Origin: an uncultured Candidatus Pelagibacter sp.
GTDB taxonomy: Bacteria; Pseudomonadota; Alphaproteobacteria; Pelagibacterales; Pelagibacteraceae
Assembly (NCBI RefSeq): GCF_943788075.1
Contig: NZ_CALSOW010000002.1
Coordinates: 124,001 to 188,000, forward strand
Direction: 5' to 3'
DNA: 64,000 bases
The first letter of the stretch is position 1, and every line of letters begins with the position of its first letter. A program made the translations under genes and the position numbers. This document shows positions 22,110-32,513 of this stretch, one piece after another. The notes under the pieces were generated by a model. It was given only the letters and a program-made list of their open reading frames with translations, was not told where the DNA came from and searched no databases.

Positions 22110-22512
22110 TACAGAACAAACATTATCAATTGTTAAGCCAGACGCAGTTGAAAGAAATTTAGATAATGAAATAAAGGAAATGTTTAAAAATAAAGGATTT
22201 TCAATTGTAAAAGAAAAAAAAATCCAAATTGAAAAATCAGAGGCAGAAAAATTTTATAAGGTTCATGAGACAAAACCATTTTATAATGATCTTTGTGCTT
22301 ATCTGTCCTCTGGACCAATTGTAGTTATGATTCTTGAAAAAGAAAACGCAGTATTAGGCAATAGAGAATTGATGGGTGCTACCAACCCAAATGATGCAGA
22401 AGAAGGCACTATAAGAAAAAAATATGGAATTTCTATTGATAAAAATTCTGTACATGGATCAGATAGTGTTGAAAACGCAAAAATTGAAATAGACTTTTTC
22501 TTTAAAGATTAA
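22102..22512 (+). CDS. ndk: Nucleoside diphosphate kinase
   Basis: EQTLSIVKPDAVERN, GATNPNDAEEGTIRKKYG, NSVHGSDS. Confidence 0.97.
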   Translation: MSNTEQTLSIVKPDAVERNLDNEIKEMFKNKGFSIVKEKKIQIEKSEAEKFYKVHETKPFYNDLCAYLSSGPIVVMILEKENAVLGNRELMGATNPNDAEEGTIRKKYGISIDKNSVHGSDSVENAKIEIDFFFKD

Positions 22513-23080
22513 GCAGTTTAATAATAGCTTCTGGATAGAGTTTATGCTCTTGGACTAAAATCTTTTTTGCTAAGGTTTCAGGGGTATCTAACTTATTAAT
22601 TCTAACTTTCTTTTGATCAATGATTTTACCAGAATCAAGTTTAGAATTTACAAGGTGAACTGTACATCCTGAATATTTATCTTTATTTTTAATTGCCTTT
22701 ACATGAGTATTTAATCCTTTGTATTTTGGAAGAAGAGAAGGGTGAATATTTAGAATTTTTCCATTAAAATTTTTAATAAATTCTTTTGATAAAATTTTCA
22801 TAAAACCAGCAAGACAAATTAAATTTATATTATCTTTTTTTAATTCGTTGATAACTTTTTTTTCAGATATAGTGCTGTTAAAATTAAATACTTTTTTTTT
22901 AATTTTATTAATCTTGGCATATTTCAAACCTTTTGATTTAGGGTTGTTAGAAATAATCATCCCAATGGTTATTGGTGATTTTTTAAGTTTTGAAAATTTG
23001 ATAAGTGATTTTAAATTACTACCTGTTCCAGATATAAAAATTGCTGTATTTATTTTATTAAATCCAGTTAACAGAGCCAT
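22502..23080 (-). CDS. purN: Phosphoribosylglycinamide formyltransferase
   Basis: ISGTGSNLKSLI, LAGFMKILS, NIHPSLLPKYKGLNTH. Confidence 0.95.
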   Translation of the reverse strand: MALLTGFNKINTAIFISGTGSNLKSLIKFSKLKKSPITIGMIISNNPKSKGLKYAKINKIKKKVFNFNSTISEKKVINELKKDNINLICLAGFMKILSKEFIKNFNGKILNIHPSLLPKYKGLNTHVKAIKNKDKYSGCTVHLVNSKLDSGKIIDQKKVRINKLDTPETLAKKILVQEHKLYPEAIIKLLNL

Positions 23081-24089
23081 TAAGTTTTACTTTTTCTTTA
23101 AAGTTTTTAGAGATTTTTCCTATGACATATGGTTTAAAATTATTTGTAAAATATCTTTTAATTTTATTTAATTTTTTTGGGTTAATAATTAAACAAAAAC
23201 CAACACCGCAATTGAAAGTTTTAAGCATTTCTTTGTCTGATATACCTTTTTTATGAAGCCATTTAAAAATTTTAGATGCTTTTATTTGTTCTAAATTTAT
23301 TTCAGCTGTTAAATTATCTGGAATAACTCTTTTAATATTATCAGCTAAACCACCTCCAGTAATGTTTGCACATCCATTAATTAAATCTTTGTCTATTAAT
23401 TTTAAAACTTCACTTACATAAATTTTAGTTGGTCTAATTAACTCTTTTTTTAAAAAGTTGTTTTTTTTTATATCTATTTTTTTTTGTTTAAGAAGATAGC
23501 GTACTAGAGAATATCCATTTGAATGAAGACCGCTTGAGGGAATAGCTAAAATTAAATCATTATTTTTAATTTTATCTTTCCTTAAAATTTTATTTTTACC
23601 AACAATGCCAACAGCAAAACCTGCAATATCAAATTTACCTTTTTCATACGTGCCAGGCATCTCAGCTGTTTCTCCACCAACTAGTTCACATTTAGATAAC
23701 TCACAACCTTTTAAGATACCTTTAATAATTGATTTTAATTTTTTTAAATCAATTTTATTTATTGATATATAATCCAAAAATAATAGAGGCTTAGCACCCT
23801 GAACAATTAAATCATTCACACTCATTGCAACTAAATCTATTCCAATAGTGTCATACTTATTAAGAGTATTAGCAATTTCCACTTTAGTGCCAACACCATC
23901 GGTGCAAGCAACAATTTTAGGTTGTTTTATTTGATTTGGTATTTCTGATATAGATCCAAAACCTCCAATATTTGAAAACTTTTTTTTGCCTCTTTTTTTT
24001 GATGAAACAGATGAAATGAAATTAACAAATTGATCAGCAGCATTTATGTTAACTCCACTTTTTTTATAGGTTATTGATTTATTATTCAT
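23058..24089 (-). CDS. purM: Phosphoribosylformylglycinamidine cyclo-ligase
   Basis: TDGVGTKVEIA, SVNDLIVQGAKPLLFLDY, VGGETAEMPG. Confidence 0.97.
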   Translation of the reverse strand: MNNKSITYKKSGVNINAADQFVNFISSVSSKKRGKKKFSNIGGFGSISEIPNQIKQPKIVACTDGVGTKVEIANTLNKYDTIGIDLVAMSVNDLIVQGAKPLLFLDYISINKIDLKKLKSIIKGILKGCELSKCELVGGETAEMPGTYEKGKFDIAGFAVGIVGKNKILRKDKIKNNDLILAIPSSGLHSNGYSLVRYLLKQKKIDIKKNNFLKKELIRPTKIYVSEVLKLIDKDLINGCANITGGGLADNIKRVIPDNLTAEINLEQIKASKIFKWLHKKGISDKEMLKTFNCGVGFCLIINPKKLNKIKRYFTNNFKPYVIGKISKNFKEKVKLNGSVNWI

Positions 24090-25178
24090 TAATATGTTTT
24101 ATGAGATTAAATATTAAACTTTTTAATTACAGAAGATTATATATTCATTTTTGCTTTCTTGCTTTGCTAAATATTTTTTTTTCCACAGAAAATATTCAAG
24201 CAAAGACTTTTTCAATCAATGATATAGAGATATCTGCTCCTTTTGAGATTAATTTTGATAAAAACAACATAATTGATGAAGGTTTTCTACAAGCATTTGA
24301 CAGGTTAGTTTTATCCACTGTTCAAACTAAAGACCAAAATAAGCTTAATAAAGTATCTCTTGGTTTGATCAAAGGTATGATTGAAACTTTTTCTATTAAA
24401 GAGGAAAAATTTATTGATGAAGTATATTATTTATCCTTAAATGTATCCTTTAATAAAAAAAAAGTATTAAATTTGATGGAGAGAAAAAATATTTTTCCAT
24501 CACTCCCTGTTAAAAAAAATATTTTTTTTTTACCAATTATCGTAGATAACAATAAAGATGAAATCTCAATTTTTTCAGAAAATTATATCTTTAATAATTG
24601 GAATTCTAACAATCAAAAGTATCATTTATTAAGATATATTTTACCCACTGAAGATCTAGAAGATTTTAATTTAATAAAAAAAAATTCAAAATATTTAGAA
24701 AGTTATAACTTTAATGAAATTATTAAGAAATATAATTTAGATGAATATATTATATCAATCATCTTTAAAGAAAATAATCTAGTTAAAGTTTTAAATAAGA
24801 TAAATTTTAATCAAGAAGAGGATATCAAAAATATCAAGTTTTCAAAATCTTGATATAGATAATAATCAAGAAGCAGATGAATTAGTTAAAAATTTAAAAA
24901 CTATTTATGAAAATTATTGGAAGAGTAAGAATGAAATTAATACATCGGTAAAGATATCTTTAACTATCTCAGTGAATAACAATAATACAGAGATTAAAAA
25001 ATTTGAAGAGATATTAGATAATATGGATATGGTATATGATTTTTATATTTATAAATTAAATAATAAAAATAGTTTTTATAAGATTATATATAATGGGTTG
25101 CCTGACCATTTTCTTAAAGTTATGAAAAATAAAAGATATGAATTTGACATTCAAGATCAGATATGGGTCCTTAAGTGA
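24074..25178 (+). pseudogene. DUF2066-like secreted protein, frameshifted near 24841 (ORFs 24074..24853 and 24972..25178)
   Basis: The second frame is open upstream of 24972 and continues as FQNLDIDNNQEADELVKNLKTIYENYWKSKNEINTSVKISLTIS; frames join by skipping one T in AAG TTT T CAA. Confidence 0.65.
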
Positions 25179-25837
25179 ATGATTTAAATCAACTTATATT
25201 AGATTTTGATTATGATCAAAATTTTAAAGATCAAGATTTTTATGTTTCAAAAAGTAATGAATTTGCCTTCAAACTATTAAATAGCTGGCCAAAGTGGGAA
25301 AAAAATTTTGTAAATTTAATTGGAGAAAGATTTTCAGGTAAAACTCATTTAGTAAATATTTTTTTACATAAGTTTAAAGGAATTAAGATTGAGGCCAATG
25401 AGATAAATAATGAATTTTTAAAAAAGATTAAAGTTTTTGAAAATATAATCATTGAAAATTTTAATGATAAAATTGATGAAAATTTATTATTTACTTTATT
25501 GAATATTGTTGACCAGGATAATAAATATCTAATTTTATCTTCAAAAAAGCCAATTGTTGATTATTCCTTTAAGTTAAACGATTTAAACTCAAGATCTAAA
25601 AATTTTTTATTATGCAATATCGAAAAACCAGAGGATGACCTTATGTTTGCGCTTATATTAAAAAACTTATCAGACCGCCAAATATCTATAGATAAGAAAT
25701 TAGTAGATTATATCATAAAAAGAATTGATAGATCGTATGGCAAAATTTTTGATTTCATATATAAAATCGACAAAATTAGTTTAAAACAAAAAAAACCAAT
25801 CGATTTTAAGATTATAAAAGAAGCCTTAGGAGAATAA
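25175..25837 (+). CDS. hdaA: DnaA-like regulatory inactivator (Hda/HdaA family)
   Basis: Short DnaA-AAA+-like protein: NFVNLIGERFSGKTHLVNIF, LNDLNSRSKNFLLCNIEKPEDDLMFALI; GTG start. Confidence 0.8.
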   Translation: MNDLNQLILDFDYDQNFKDQDFYVSKSNEFAFKLLNSWPKWEKNFVNLIGERFSGKTHLVNIFLHKFKGIKIEANEINNEFLKKIKVFENIIIENFNDKIDENLLFTLLNIVDQDNKYLILSSKKPIVDYSFKLNDLNSRSKNFLLCNIEKPEDDLMFALILKNLSDRQISIDKKLVDYIIKRIDRSYGKIFDFIYKIDKISLKQKKPIDFKIIKEALGE

Positions 25838-27622
25838 TTGAATAAATATAGAACACATAATTGTAATGAACTTAGAAAAGATGATTTAAATAAGGATATC
25901 TCAATATCTGGATGGATTAATAAAAAAAGAGATCATGGCAACCTCTTATTTATTGACCTAAGAGATAATTATGGAATCACACAGTGTATTATTGATAAAG
26001 AGAATAAAAACTTTTTAGATCTTGAAAAAACTCAACTTGAAACAGTTATTAAAGTTAATGGAAAAGTTGTTAATCGTTCTAATGACACGGTTAATAAAGA
26101 TATTGAAACAGGCGAAATTGAAGTTGTTATTAATGAGTTTGAAATATTGGGGACTTGCAAAGAGTTACCAATGCCAGTTTTTAGTGATCAAGAGTATGCT
26201 GAAGAAATAAGATTAAAATATAGATTTCTAGATTTAAGAAGAAAAAAAATTCATGAAAATATAATCTTAAGATCTAAAGTGATTTCTTATATTAGGAATG
26301 AAATGACAAAACTTGATTTTTTAGAATTTCAAACACCAATCTTGACTTCATCAAGCCCAGAAGGAGCAAGAGATTTTTTAGTTCCAAGTAGACTTAACCC
26401 TGGAAAATTTTATGCACTACCACAAGCACCCCAGCAGTTTAAACAATTAATAATGGTTTCTGGTTTTGATAAATATTTTCAAATTGCACCTTGTTTTAGA
26501 GATGAAGATGCTAGGGCCGACAGAAGTCCAGGAGAATTTTATCAACTTGATTTAGAAATGTCATTTGTAGAACAAGAAGATGTTTTTAACGTTGTTGAAA
26601 CTTTAATGGTTAATACTTTTAAAAAATTCTCACATAAAAAACTAATGTACGATAAATTTCCAAAAATTTCATATGCTGATGCAATGTTAAATTATGGAAG
26701 TGACAAACCTGATTTAAGAAACCCATTGCTTATAAATGACATTACAGAAATATTTACAAGAGAAGATGTTTCATTTGAGATTTTTAAAAAACTTGTGAAA
26801 TCTGGTTCAAAAGTTAGATGCATTTCAACTAAAAATACAAAAGATAAACCCAGAAGCTTTTTTGATAATATTGACAAATGGGCTAAAGAACAAGGTGCTT
26901 CAGGTTTAGCATATTTTACTTTTGAAAAAGAGGGTCAACTTTCAGCGAAAGGACCCATTGGAAAGTTTTTTTCTAAAGAAGCCTTAGAAGAAATTATGAA
27001 AAAAACTAACTCAGAGGTTGGAGATAGTATTTTTATGGCATGTGGAAAACAAAATGATTTAGAGAAAATCACTTCACTTGCTAGAGATAAAATAGCTAAA
27101 GATCTTGATTTGATTGATGATGATGTTTTTGCATTTTGTTGGATTGTTGATTATCCAATGTTTGAGAAAGACGAAACTACGAAGAAAATTGAATTTAGTC
27201 ATAATCCATTTTCAATGCCACAAGGAAATTTAACTGAAGAAAATTTTGAAAAACCTTTAGATATATTGGCTTATCAATATGATATTGTTTGCAATGGTAT
27301 TGAACTTTCATCAGGTGCGATAAGAAATCATAAACCAGAACTTATGTATAAACTTTTTTCAATTGCAGGCTATGACAAAAAACAAGTAGATGAAAAATTT
27401 AGTGGAATGATTAATGCATTAAGCTACGGCGCACCACCTCATGGAGGAATTGCCCCTGGTATTGACAGGATAGTAATGTTGCTAGCTAATGAAAAAAATA
27501 TAAGAGAAGTAACTATGTTTCCAATGAATCAGAATGCTCAAGATTTAATGATGAAAGCTCCATCTGATGTAAGCGAAGAACAATTAAAAGAGCTTGGTAT
27601 TAGTATAAAAAATAAAAAATAA
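25838..27622 (+). CDS. aspS: Aspartyl-tRNA synthetase
   Basis: FRDEDARADRSPGEFYQLDLEMSF, GGIAPGIDRIVML; TTG start. Confidence 0.97.
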   Translation: MNKYRTHNCNELRKDDLNKDISISGWINKKRDHGNLLFIDLRDNYGITQCIIDKENKNFLDLEKTQLETVIKVNGKVVNRSNDTVNKDIETGEIEVVINEFEILGTCKELPMPVFSDQEYAEEIRLKYRFLDLRRKKIHENIILRSKVISYIRNEMTKLDFLEFQTPILTSSSPEGARDFLVPSRLNPGKFYALPQAPQQFKQLIMVSGFDKYFQIAPCFRDEDARADRSPGEFYQLDLEMSFVEQEDVFNVVETLMVNTFKKFSHKKLMYDKFPKISYADAMLNYGSDKPDLRNPLLINDITEIFTREDVSFEIFKKLVKSGSKVRCISTKNTKDKPRSFFDNIDKWAKEQGASGLAYFTFEKEGQLSAKGPIGKFFSKEALEEIMKKTNSEVGDSIFMACGKQNDLEKITSLARDKIAKDLDLIDDDVFAFCWIVDYPMFEKDETTKKIEFSHNPFSMPQGNLTEENFEKPLDILAYQYDIVCNGIELSSGAIRNHKPELMYKLFSIAGYDKKQVDEKFSGMINALSYGAPPHGGIAPGIDRIVMLLANEKNIREVTMFPMNQNAQDLMMKAPSDVSEEQLKELGISIKNKK

Positions 27623-27624
27623 AT

Positions 27625-28449
27625 CTATTTTTTTCCCTTTAAATTTATTTTAACATCCGAAAGATCTACTAAATTTTTTTTATAATTATTTCTTACAAAA
27701 CCTTTGCTCGTTATATCTTTTACAATTTTTAATAACTGGTTTTGATCTTCAGATTGACTCTCTTCATTTGTATTAGTCTCATTACCCCCAATAGAAGGTG
27801 TGTGTGCTAAATCCTCTCTGTTTTGATAAGATATCGCTAATTCTCTAAAAATATAATCTAGTATTGAACTTGCACTGAGTATTCTGTCGTTACCATGTAC
27901 TTTTCCAGATGGTTCAAATTTTGTACCAACAAATGCACTAATGAATTCGTCAAGAGGTACACCATATTGAAGTCCCAAAGAGACAGCGATAGCAAAATTA
28001 TTCATAAGTGCTTTCACCAATTCTCCTTCTTTACTAGTATCAATAAAGATTTCACCTATTTTACCATCTTCGTATTCTCCAGTGTGTAAGTAAACTTTAT
28101 GGTCGCCAATAGTAGCTTTTTGAATATAGCCTTTTCTTCTATCAGGCATTCCAAATCTTTTACCACCTTTTTCAGAGGATTTATTGAAATTTGAAATAAT
28201 ATTTTCTTTGTTCACAGAGTTAGGTTGGCTGACCTCAGCTACAACTTCAACTTTTTTACTTTCAATAACTTTATTATTATTTGGATCAAGACTTTTTGTT
28301 TTACGATTATCAAGCTTAACATCTAGAACCTCAAACTTTCCATCGTCTCTTTTTTCAAGATTTTTTAGTTCTGTTTCATTAATATCATCCAAGTAATGAT
28401 TTACTTTAAATGTACATGTGTAGTAAGTCTCAACTAAATATTTTGCCAT
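27625..28449 (-). CDS. Stand-alone TSCPD / C-terminal domain of class II (NrdJ-type) ribonucleotide reductase
   Basis: [102 protein letters not shown]; no catalytic barrel upstream. Confidence 0.8.
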   Translation of the reverse strand: MAKYLVETYYTCTFKVNHYLDDINETELKNLEKRDDGKFEVLDVKLDNRKTKSLDPNNNKVIESKKVEVVAEVSQPNSVNKENIISNFNKSSEKGGKRFGMPDRRKGYIQKATIGDHKVYLHTGEYEDGKIGEIFIDTSKEGELVKALMNNFAIAVSLGLQYGVPLDEFISAFVGTKFEPSGKVHGNDRILSASSILDYIFRELAISYQNREDLAHTPSIGGNETNTNEESQSEDQNQLLKIVKDITSKGFVRNNYKKNLVDLSDVKINLKGKK

Positions 28450-28562
28450 TTAACTCCAATTTAAATTTTAATTTGAATATTGAATTAATTAATTTATATA
28501 CAAATTCGTATTTTAGTCTAATTTAAATTATACAATTTTTAATTGAATTGATAAAAAATTTT

Positions 28563-28922
28563 ATGTTGACACTTTTAAAAAAAATTTTCACTTGGTGGAA
28601 TCAAGATACTTTTGGCACTAGATTGAAAACAATTTTTTTTGGAAAATTAGTTGGTAGCGATGAACTTGGTAACAAATATTATGAAAGTAAAAACGGAAAG
28701 AGATGGGTTATTTATGCAAATATTATTGATGCCTCCAAGATACCAGTAGAGTGGTATTCGTGGATGCATTTCACTCCCAATAAAATAGAAAAAACTCACG
28801 AACTTGAAAAATATGATTGGCAAAAACCTCATCAATCAAACTTAACTGGTACAGAAAAAGCTTATTATCCAAATAAAGATAAAGATGGAATCAAAAAGAA
28901 ATATTCTAGCTGGAAACAATAA
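28563..28922 (+). CDS. NDUFA12-like NADH:ubiquinone oxidoreductase accessory subunit
   Basis: LVGSDELGNKYYESKNGKRWVIY, VPVEWYSWMHF-like segment. Confidence 0.9.
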   Translation: MLTLLKKIFTWWNQDTFGTRLKTIFFGKLVGSDELGNKYYESKNGKRWVIYANIIDASKIPVEWYSWMHFTPNKIEKTHELEKYDWQKPHQSNLTGTEKAYYPNKDKDGIKKKYSSWKQ

Positions 28923-29292
28923 ATTTAACTTTTATCTTTTAATTTATTTAATTTATTTTTTTTTAATAAGTCTATCATTTGCAAAAGATGCTGCAGAAGG
29001 TTCTTTTACAGATATAAAAATTTTAGATAAAGTTAGTTCAAAAAATACTTTGCTAAAATTAAAAAATGGAGAGTTAATAAATTTTAAAGATCTCTCTATA
29101 AAGATTTTAAAATGTAAAAATTCAGAATTTGATGATAATCCTGAAATTACAGCTTATATACAAGTAAAAGATATAACTGATGAAAATAATAATGAAGTTT
29201 TTGTATTTAATGGGTGGATGTTTTCGTCAAGCCCATCAATTACTCCATTTGATCATCCGGTATATGATGTTTGGCTTATTAAATGCTATTAG
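28885..29292 (+). CDS. DUF2155-like exported protein
   Basis: Signal-like N-terminus, DKVSSKNTLLKLKNGE...VFNGWMFSSSPSITPFDHPVYDVWLIKC; downstream of NDUFA12 homologue. Confidence 0.8.
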   Translation: MESKRNILAGNNKFNFYLLIYLIYFFLISLSFAKDAAEGSFTDIKILDKVSSKNTLLKLKNGELINFKDLSIKILKCKNSEFDDNPEITAYIQVKDITDENNNEVFVFNGWMFSSSPSITPFDHPVYDVWLIKCY

Positions 29293-30626
29293 ACTATAGT
29301 ATCTTTGTCTAACCAGCTTACGTTAAAATCAGAATTAATAAATTTTTTATGACTTAGAAGCTTTTTATGTAGTGGAATGGTTGTGGTAATTCCTTCTATT
29401 ACGAATTCATCTAGTGATCTGTTCATTCTTTGAATTGCTTCAGTTCTATTTCTACCATGACAAATTAATTTACAAACCATGCTGTCATAATATGGAGTTA
29501 CTTTATATCCTTGAAAAATAGCTCCATCTACTCTAGTTCTAAAACCAGAGGGTTGATGACACATACCTATCGTTCCTGGAGATGGCTGAAAGTTCTTACT
29601 TGCATCTTCTGCATTTATTCTACATTCAATTGCATGACCTCTTGGGTTTATATCGCTTTGTTTTAGTGCTGTTTCTCCAGAAAAAGCGATCCAAATTTGT
29701 TCCTTAATAATATCAATACCTGTTACCATTTCTGTTACAGGATGCTCGACTTGTACCCGTGTATTCATTTCAAGAAAATAAAATTTTCCTTCTTCATAAA
29801 TAAATTCTACAGTTCCAGCTCCCATGTAACCAATTTTTGCAACCATATTGACCGTTTTTTCAAATAAATCTTTTCTTATTTCATCATTAAGAACTGGGCT
29901 TGGTGTTTCTTCAATTAATTTTTGATGTCTTCTTTGAACAGAGCAGTCTCTTTCATGAAGGTGAACAACATTATTTTTACCTGCTAAGATTTGAACTTCT
30001 ATATGTCTTGGATTTTGAAAAAACTTCTCAATATAAACTTCGTCATTACCAAAATATTTTTTTGCTTCTGATTTTGCGGTAGAAAATAAGGTTTCAAACT
30101 CCTCTTCTTTATGAACAATTTTCATACCTTTTCCACCACCACCACCTGATGCTTTAATTAAGACAGGAAATCCAATTTTTTTACATAGCTCTTTAGCTTG
30201 AGCTATATCAGTAACACCACCTTCAGAACCTTCGATTACCGGTAAGCCGTTTTCTTTAGCAATTCTTTTTGCTTGAATTTTATCACCCATCATTTCTATA
30301 TGTTTTGATGATGCGCCAATAAAACTTATTTTATTTTCTTCAAGAATTTTTGCAAAACTTGCATTTTCAGATAAAAATCCATAACCAGGATGTACAGCAT
30401 CAGCATTGGTAAGTTCTATTGCTGACATTAAATTAGGAATATTTAAGTAGCTATTTGCAGGTTGGTGAGACCCTATGCAAACACTTTCATCTGCCATTCT
30501 TACATGCATACTTTCTCTATCAACGTCAGAATGAACAGCTACAGTTGGAATTCCCCATTCCTTACAAGCTCTAATAATTCTAACTGCAATTTCCCCACGG
30601 TTTGCAATTAAGATTTTTTTAAACAT
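29289..30626 (-). CDS. accC: Acetyl-CoA carboxylase biotin carboxylase subunit
   Basis: KILIANRGEIAVRIIRA, KASGGGGGKGM, EMNTRVQVEHPVTEMVTG. Confidence 0.98.
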   Translation of the reverse strand: MFKKILIANRGEIAVRIIRACKEWGIPTVAVHSDVDRESMHVRMADESVCIGSHQPANSYLNIPNLMSAIELTNADAVHPGYGFLSENASFAKILEENKISFIGASSKHIEMMGDKIQAKRIAKENGLPVIEGSEGGVTDIAQAKELCKKIGFPVLIKASGGGGGKGMKIVHKEEEFETLFSTAKSEAKKYFGNDEVYIEKFFQNPRHIEVQILAGKNNVVHLHERDCSVQRRHQKLIEETPSPVLNDEIRKDLFEKTVNMVAKIGYMGAGTVEFIYEEGKFYFLEMNTRVQVEHPVTEMVTGIDIIKEQIWIAFSGETALKQSDINPRGHAIECRINAEDASKNFQPSPGTIGMCHQPSGFRTRVDGAIFQGYKVTPYYDSMVCKLICHGRNRTEAIQRMNRSLDEFVIEGITTTIPLHKKLLSHKKFINSDFNVSWLDKDTIV

Positions 30627-30630
30627 TTAT

Positions 30631-31065
30631 TTACTCTAGGATAATAATAGTTTGACCAAACTCGACAGGGTGACCGTCTTCAACACAAATTTCTTTTACA
30701 ACACCATCTGCTGTTGATGGCACATGATTCATTGTTTTCATAGCTTCAACAATCATAATGGTATCACCTTTTTTAATTTTTTTACCTACTTCAACAAATT
30801 TTTTTGCTCCTGGTTCTGGAGCATGATAAGCTGTGCCAATTATTGGTGAAGTAATTTCAGTCCCAGATTTTATCTTTGGTTTTTCAGTGACATTTTCATT
30901 TCCAGTATGAATATTTGCCGATGTTGTAACTGGCTGATTGCTGATAGACACATTATTTTTAGAAACTTTAATTTTAGTATCTTTTTCAGTAATTTCTATT
31001 TCTGTAAGATTAAACTCTTCTAAATAGTCACTTAATTCCTTAATAATATTTTTATCTATTTTCAT
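30631..31065 (-). CDS. accB: Biotin carboxyl carrier protein
   Basis: IVEAMKTMNHV biotinylation motif. Confidence 0.97.
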   Translation of the reverse strand: MKIDKNIIKELSDYLEEFNLTEIEITEKDTKIKVSKNNVSISNQPVTTSANIHTGNENVTEKPKIKSGTEITSPIIGTAYHAPEPGAKKFVEVGKKIKKGDTIMIVEAMKTMNHVPSTADGVVKEICVEDGHPVEFGQTIIILE

Positions 31066-31501
31066 TTTTTAAAATCTTTTCTATTGAAATTATGGCCAAA
31101 ATATAACCCTCAACTCCTAATCCAAAAATTCCCCCTGTCGCTATATCGCTTATTAGAGATTTATGCCTAAATTCCTCTCTTTTATATATATTCGATATAT
31201 GTAATTCAATTATTGGTTTTTTAAATAAATCGAGAGCGTCTCTGATTGCAACTGATGTGTGAGTAAAACCTGCAGCATTTATTATCATTCCATCATATTT
31301 TTTTCTCGCATCCTGAATTAAATTAACTAGCTCTCCCTCAATATTTGATTGAGTAAACTCTAATTCAATACCAATTTTATTTGACTCTTTTAAACAATTT
31401 TCTTTTAGCTGATTAAAAGTAGTTGAGCCATATTGTGATTGTTCTCTTTCACCTAATAGATTAAGATTTGGACCATTAATAATAATAATTTTATTATTCA
31501 T
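31052..31501 (-). CDS. aroQ: 3-dehydroquinate dehydratase type II
   Basis: INGPNLNLLGERE, INAAGFTHTSVAIRDAL, ELHISNIYKREEFRH. Confidence 0.97.
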   Translation of the reverse strand: MNNKIIIINGPNLNLLGEREQSQYGSTTFNQLKENCLKESNKIGIELEFTQSNIEGELVNLIQDARKKYDGMIINAAGFTHTSVAIRDALDLFKKPIIELHISNIYKREEFRHKSLISDIATGGIFGLGVEGYILAIISIEKILKNENR

Positions 31502-31517
31502 TTAACTCTTATATACG

Positions 31518-31736
31518 ATGAAAAAAATAAAAAAAATAGAAATTAAAGTGAATGGTAAATTTAAGAGTGTTACTGAAAATTATAAGATTTCAAATTTAGT
31601 AAAAGATCTTAAAATTCCTTTAAAAAAAGTAGCAATTGAACTCAATCAAGAGATAATAGATAAAAAAAAAATTAGTAAAATTATTCTAAAAAAAGAAGAT
31701 AAAATCGAGATAGTTCATTTTATTGGAGGAGGTTAA
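31518..31736 (+). CDS. thiS: Sulfur carrier protein ThiS
   Basis: Ubiquitin-like small protein ending ...EIVHFIGGG. Confidence 0.9.
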   Translation: MKKIKKIEIKVNGKFKSVTENYKISNLVKDLKIPLKKVAIELNQEIIDKKKISKIILKKEDKIEIVHFIGGG

Positions 31737-32513
31737 ATGAAAAATGATAAAATAATTATAGCAAGTAAAAAATTTAATTCTCGATTAATCGTGGGTACTG
31801 GTAAATATAGAAATATGGCTGAGTGTGCAAAAGCAATTAAGCTCTCTGGCGCAGAAATTGTGACGGTTGCTGTTAGAAGAGTAAATATAATAGATAAAAA
31901 AAAACCACTTCTTATGGATTATATTGATCCAAAAAAAATTACTTATTTGCCAAATACAGCAGGATGTTTCACCTCAGAAGAAGCATTGAGAACACTTCGA
32001 TTAGCAAGGGAAATTGGAGGGTGGAAATTGGTCAAATTAGAAGTGTTGGGTGATAAACAAAATTTATTTCCTGATATGATTGAAACTTTAAAATCAACTG
32101 AGGTTTTAGCTAAAGAGGGTTTTAAAGTTATGGTTTATTGTAATGACGATCCACTAATGGCAAAACGGTTAGAAAACTCAGGTGCAGATGCAATAATGCC
32201 ACTAGCTGCTCCTATTGGTTCTGGTTTAGGAATTCAAAATAAAACAAATATTCAAATTATTAGAAAACAAACTAAATTACCTTTGATTATTGATGCAGGC
32301 TTAGGTCAAGCATCAGATGCTACAATTGCAATGGAGTTAGGTTGTGATGGCGTTTTAGTTAACACCGCGATTGCTAAAGCAAAAAAACCATTTGATATGG
32401 CTCTTGCATTTAAAAATGCTGTAATTGCGGGCAGACAATCTTTTTTAGCAGGACGTATTAATAAGTATTTGTATGGAAATGCATCCTCACCAAAAACAGG
32501 AATTATTAAATAG
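31737..32513 (+). CDS. thiG: Thiazole synthase
   Basis: [57 protein letters not shown]. Confidence 0.97.
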   Translation: MKNDKIIIASKKFNSRLIVGTGKYRNMAECAKAIKLSGAEIVTVAVRRVNIIDKKKPLLMDYIDPKKITYLPNTAGCFTSEEALRTLRLAREIGGWKLVKLEVLGDKQNLFPDMIETLKSTEVLAKEGFKVMVYCNDDPLMAKRLENSGADAIMPLAAPIGSGLGIQNKTNIQIIRKQTKLPLIIDAGLGQASDATIAMELGCDGVLVNTAIAKAKKPFDMALAFKNAVIAGRQSFLAGRINKYLYGNASSPKTGIIK

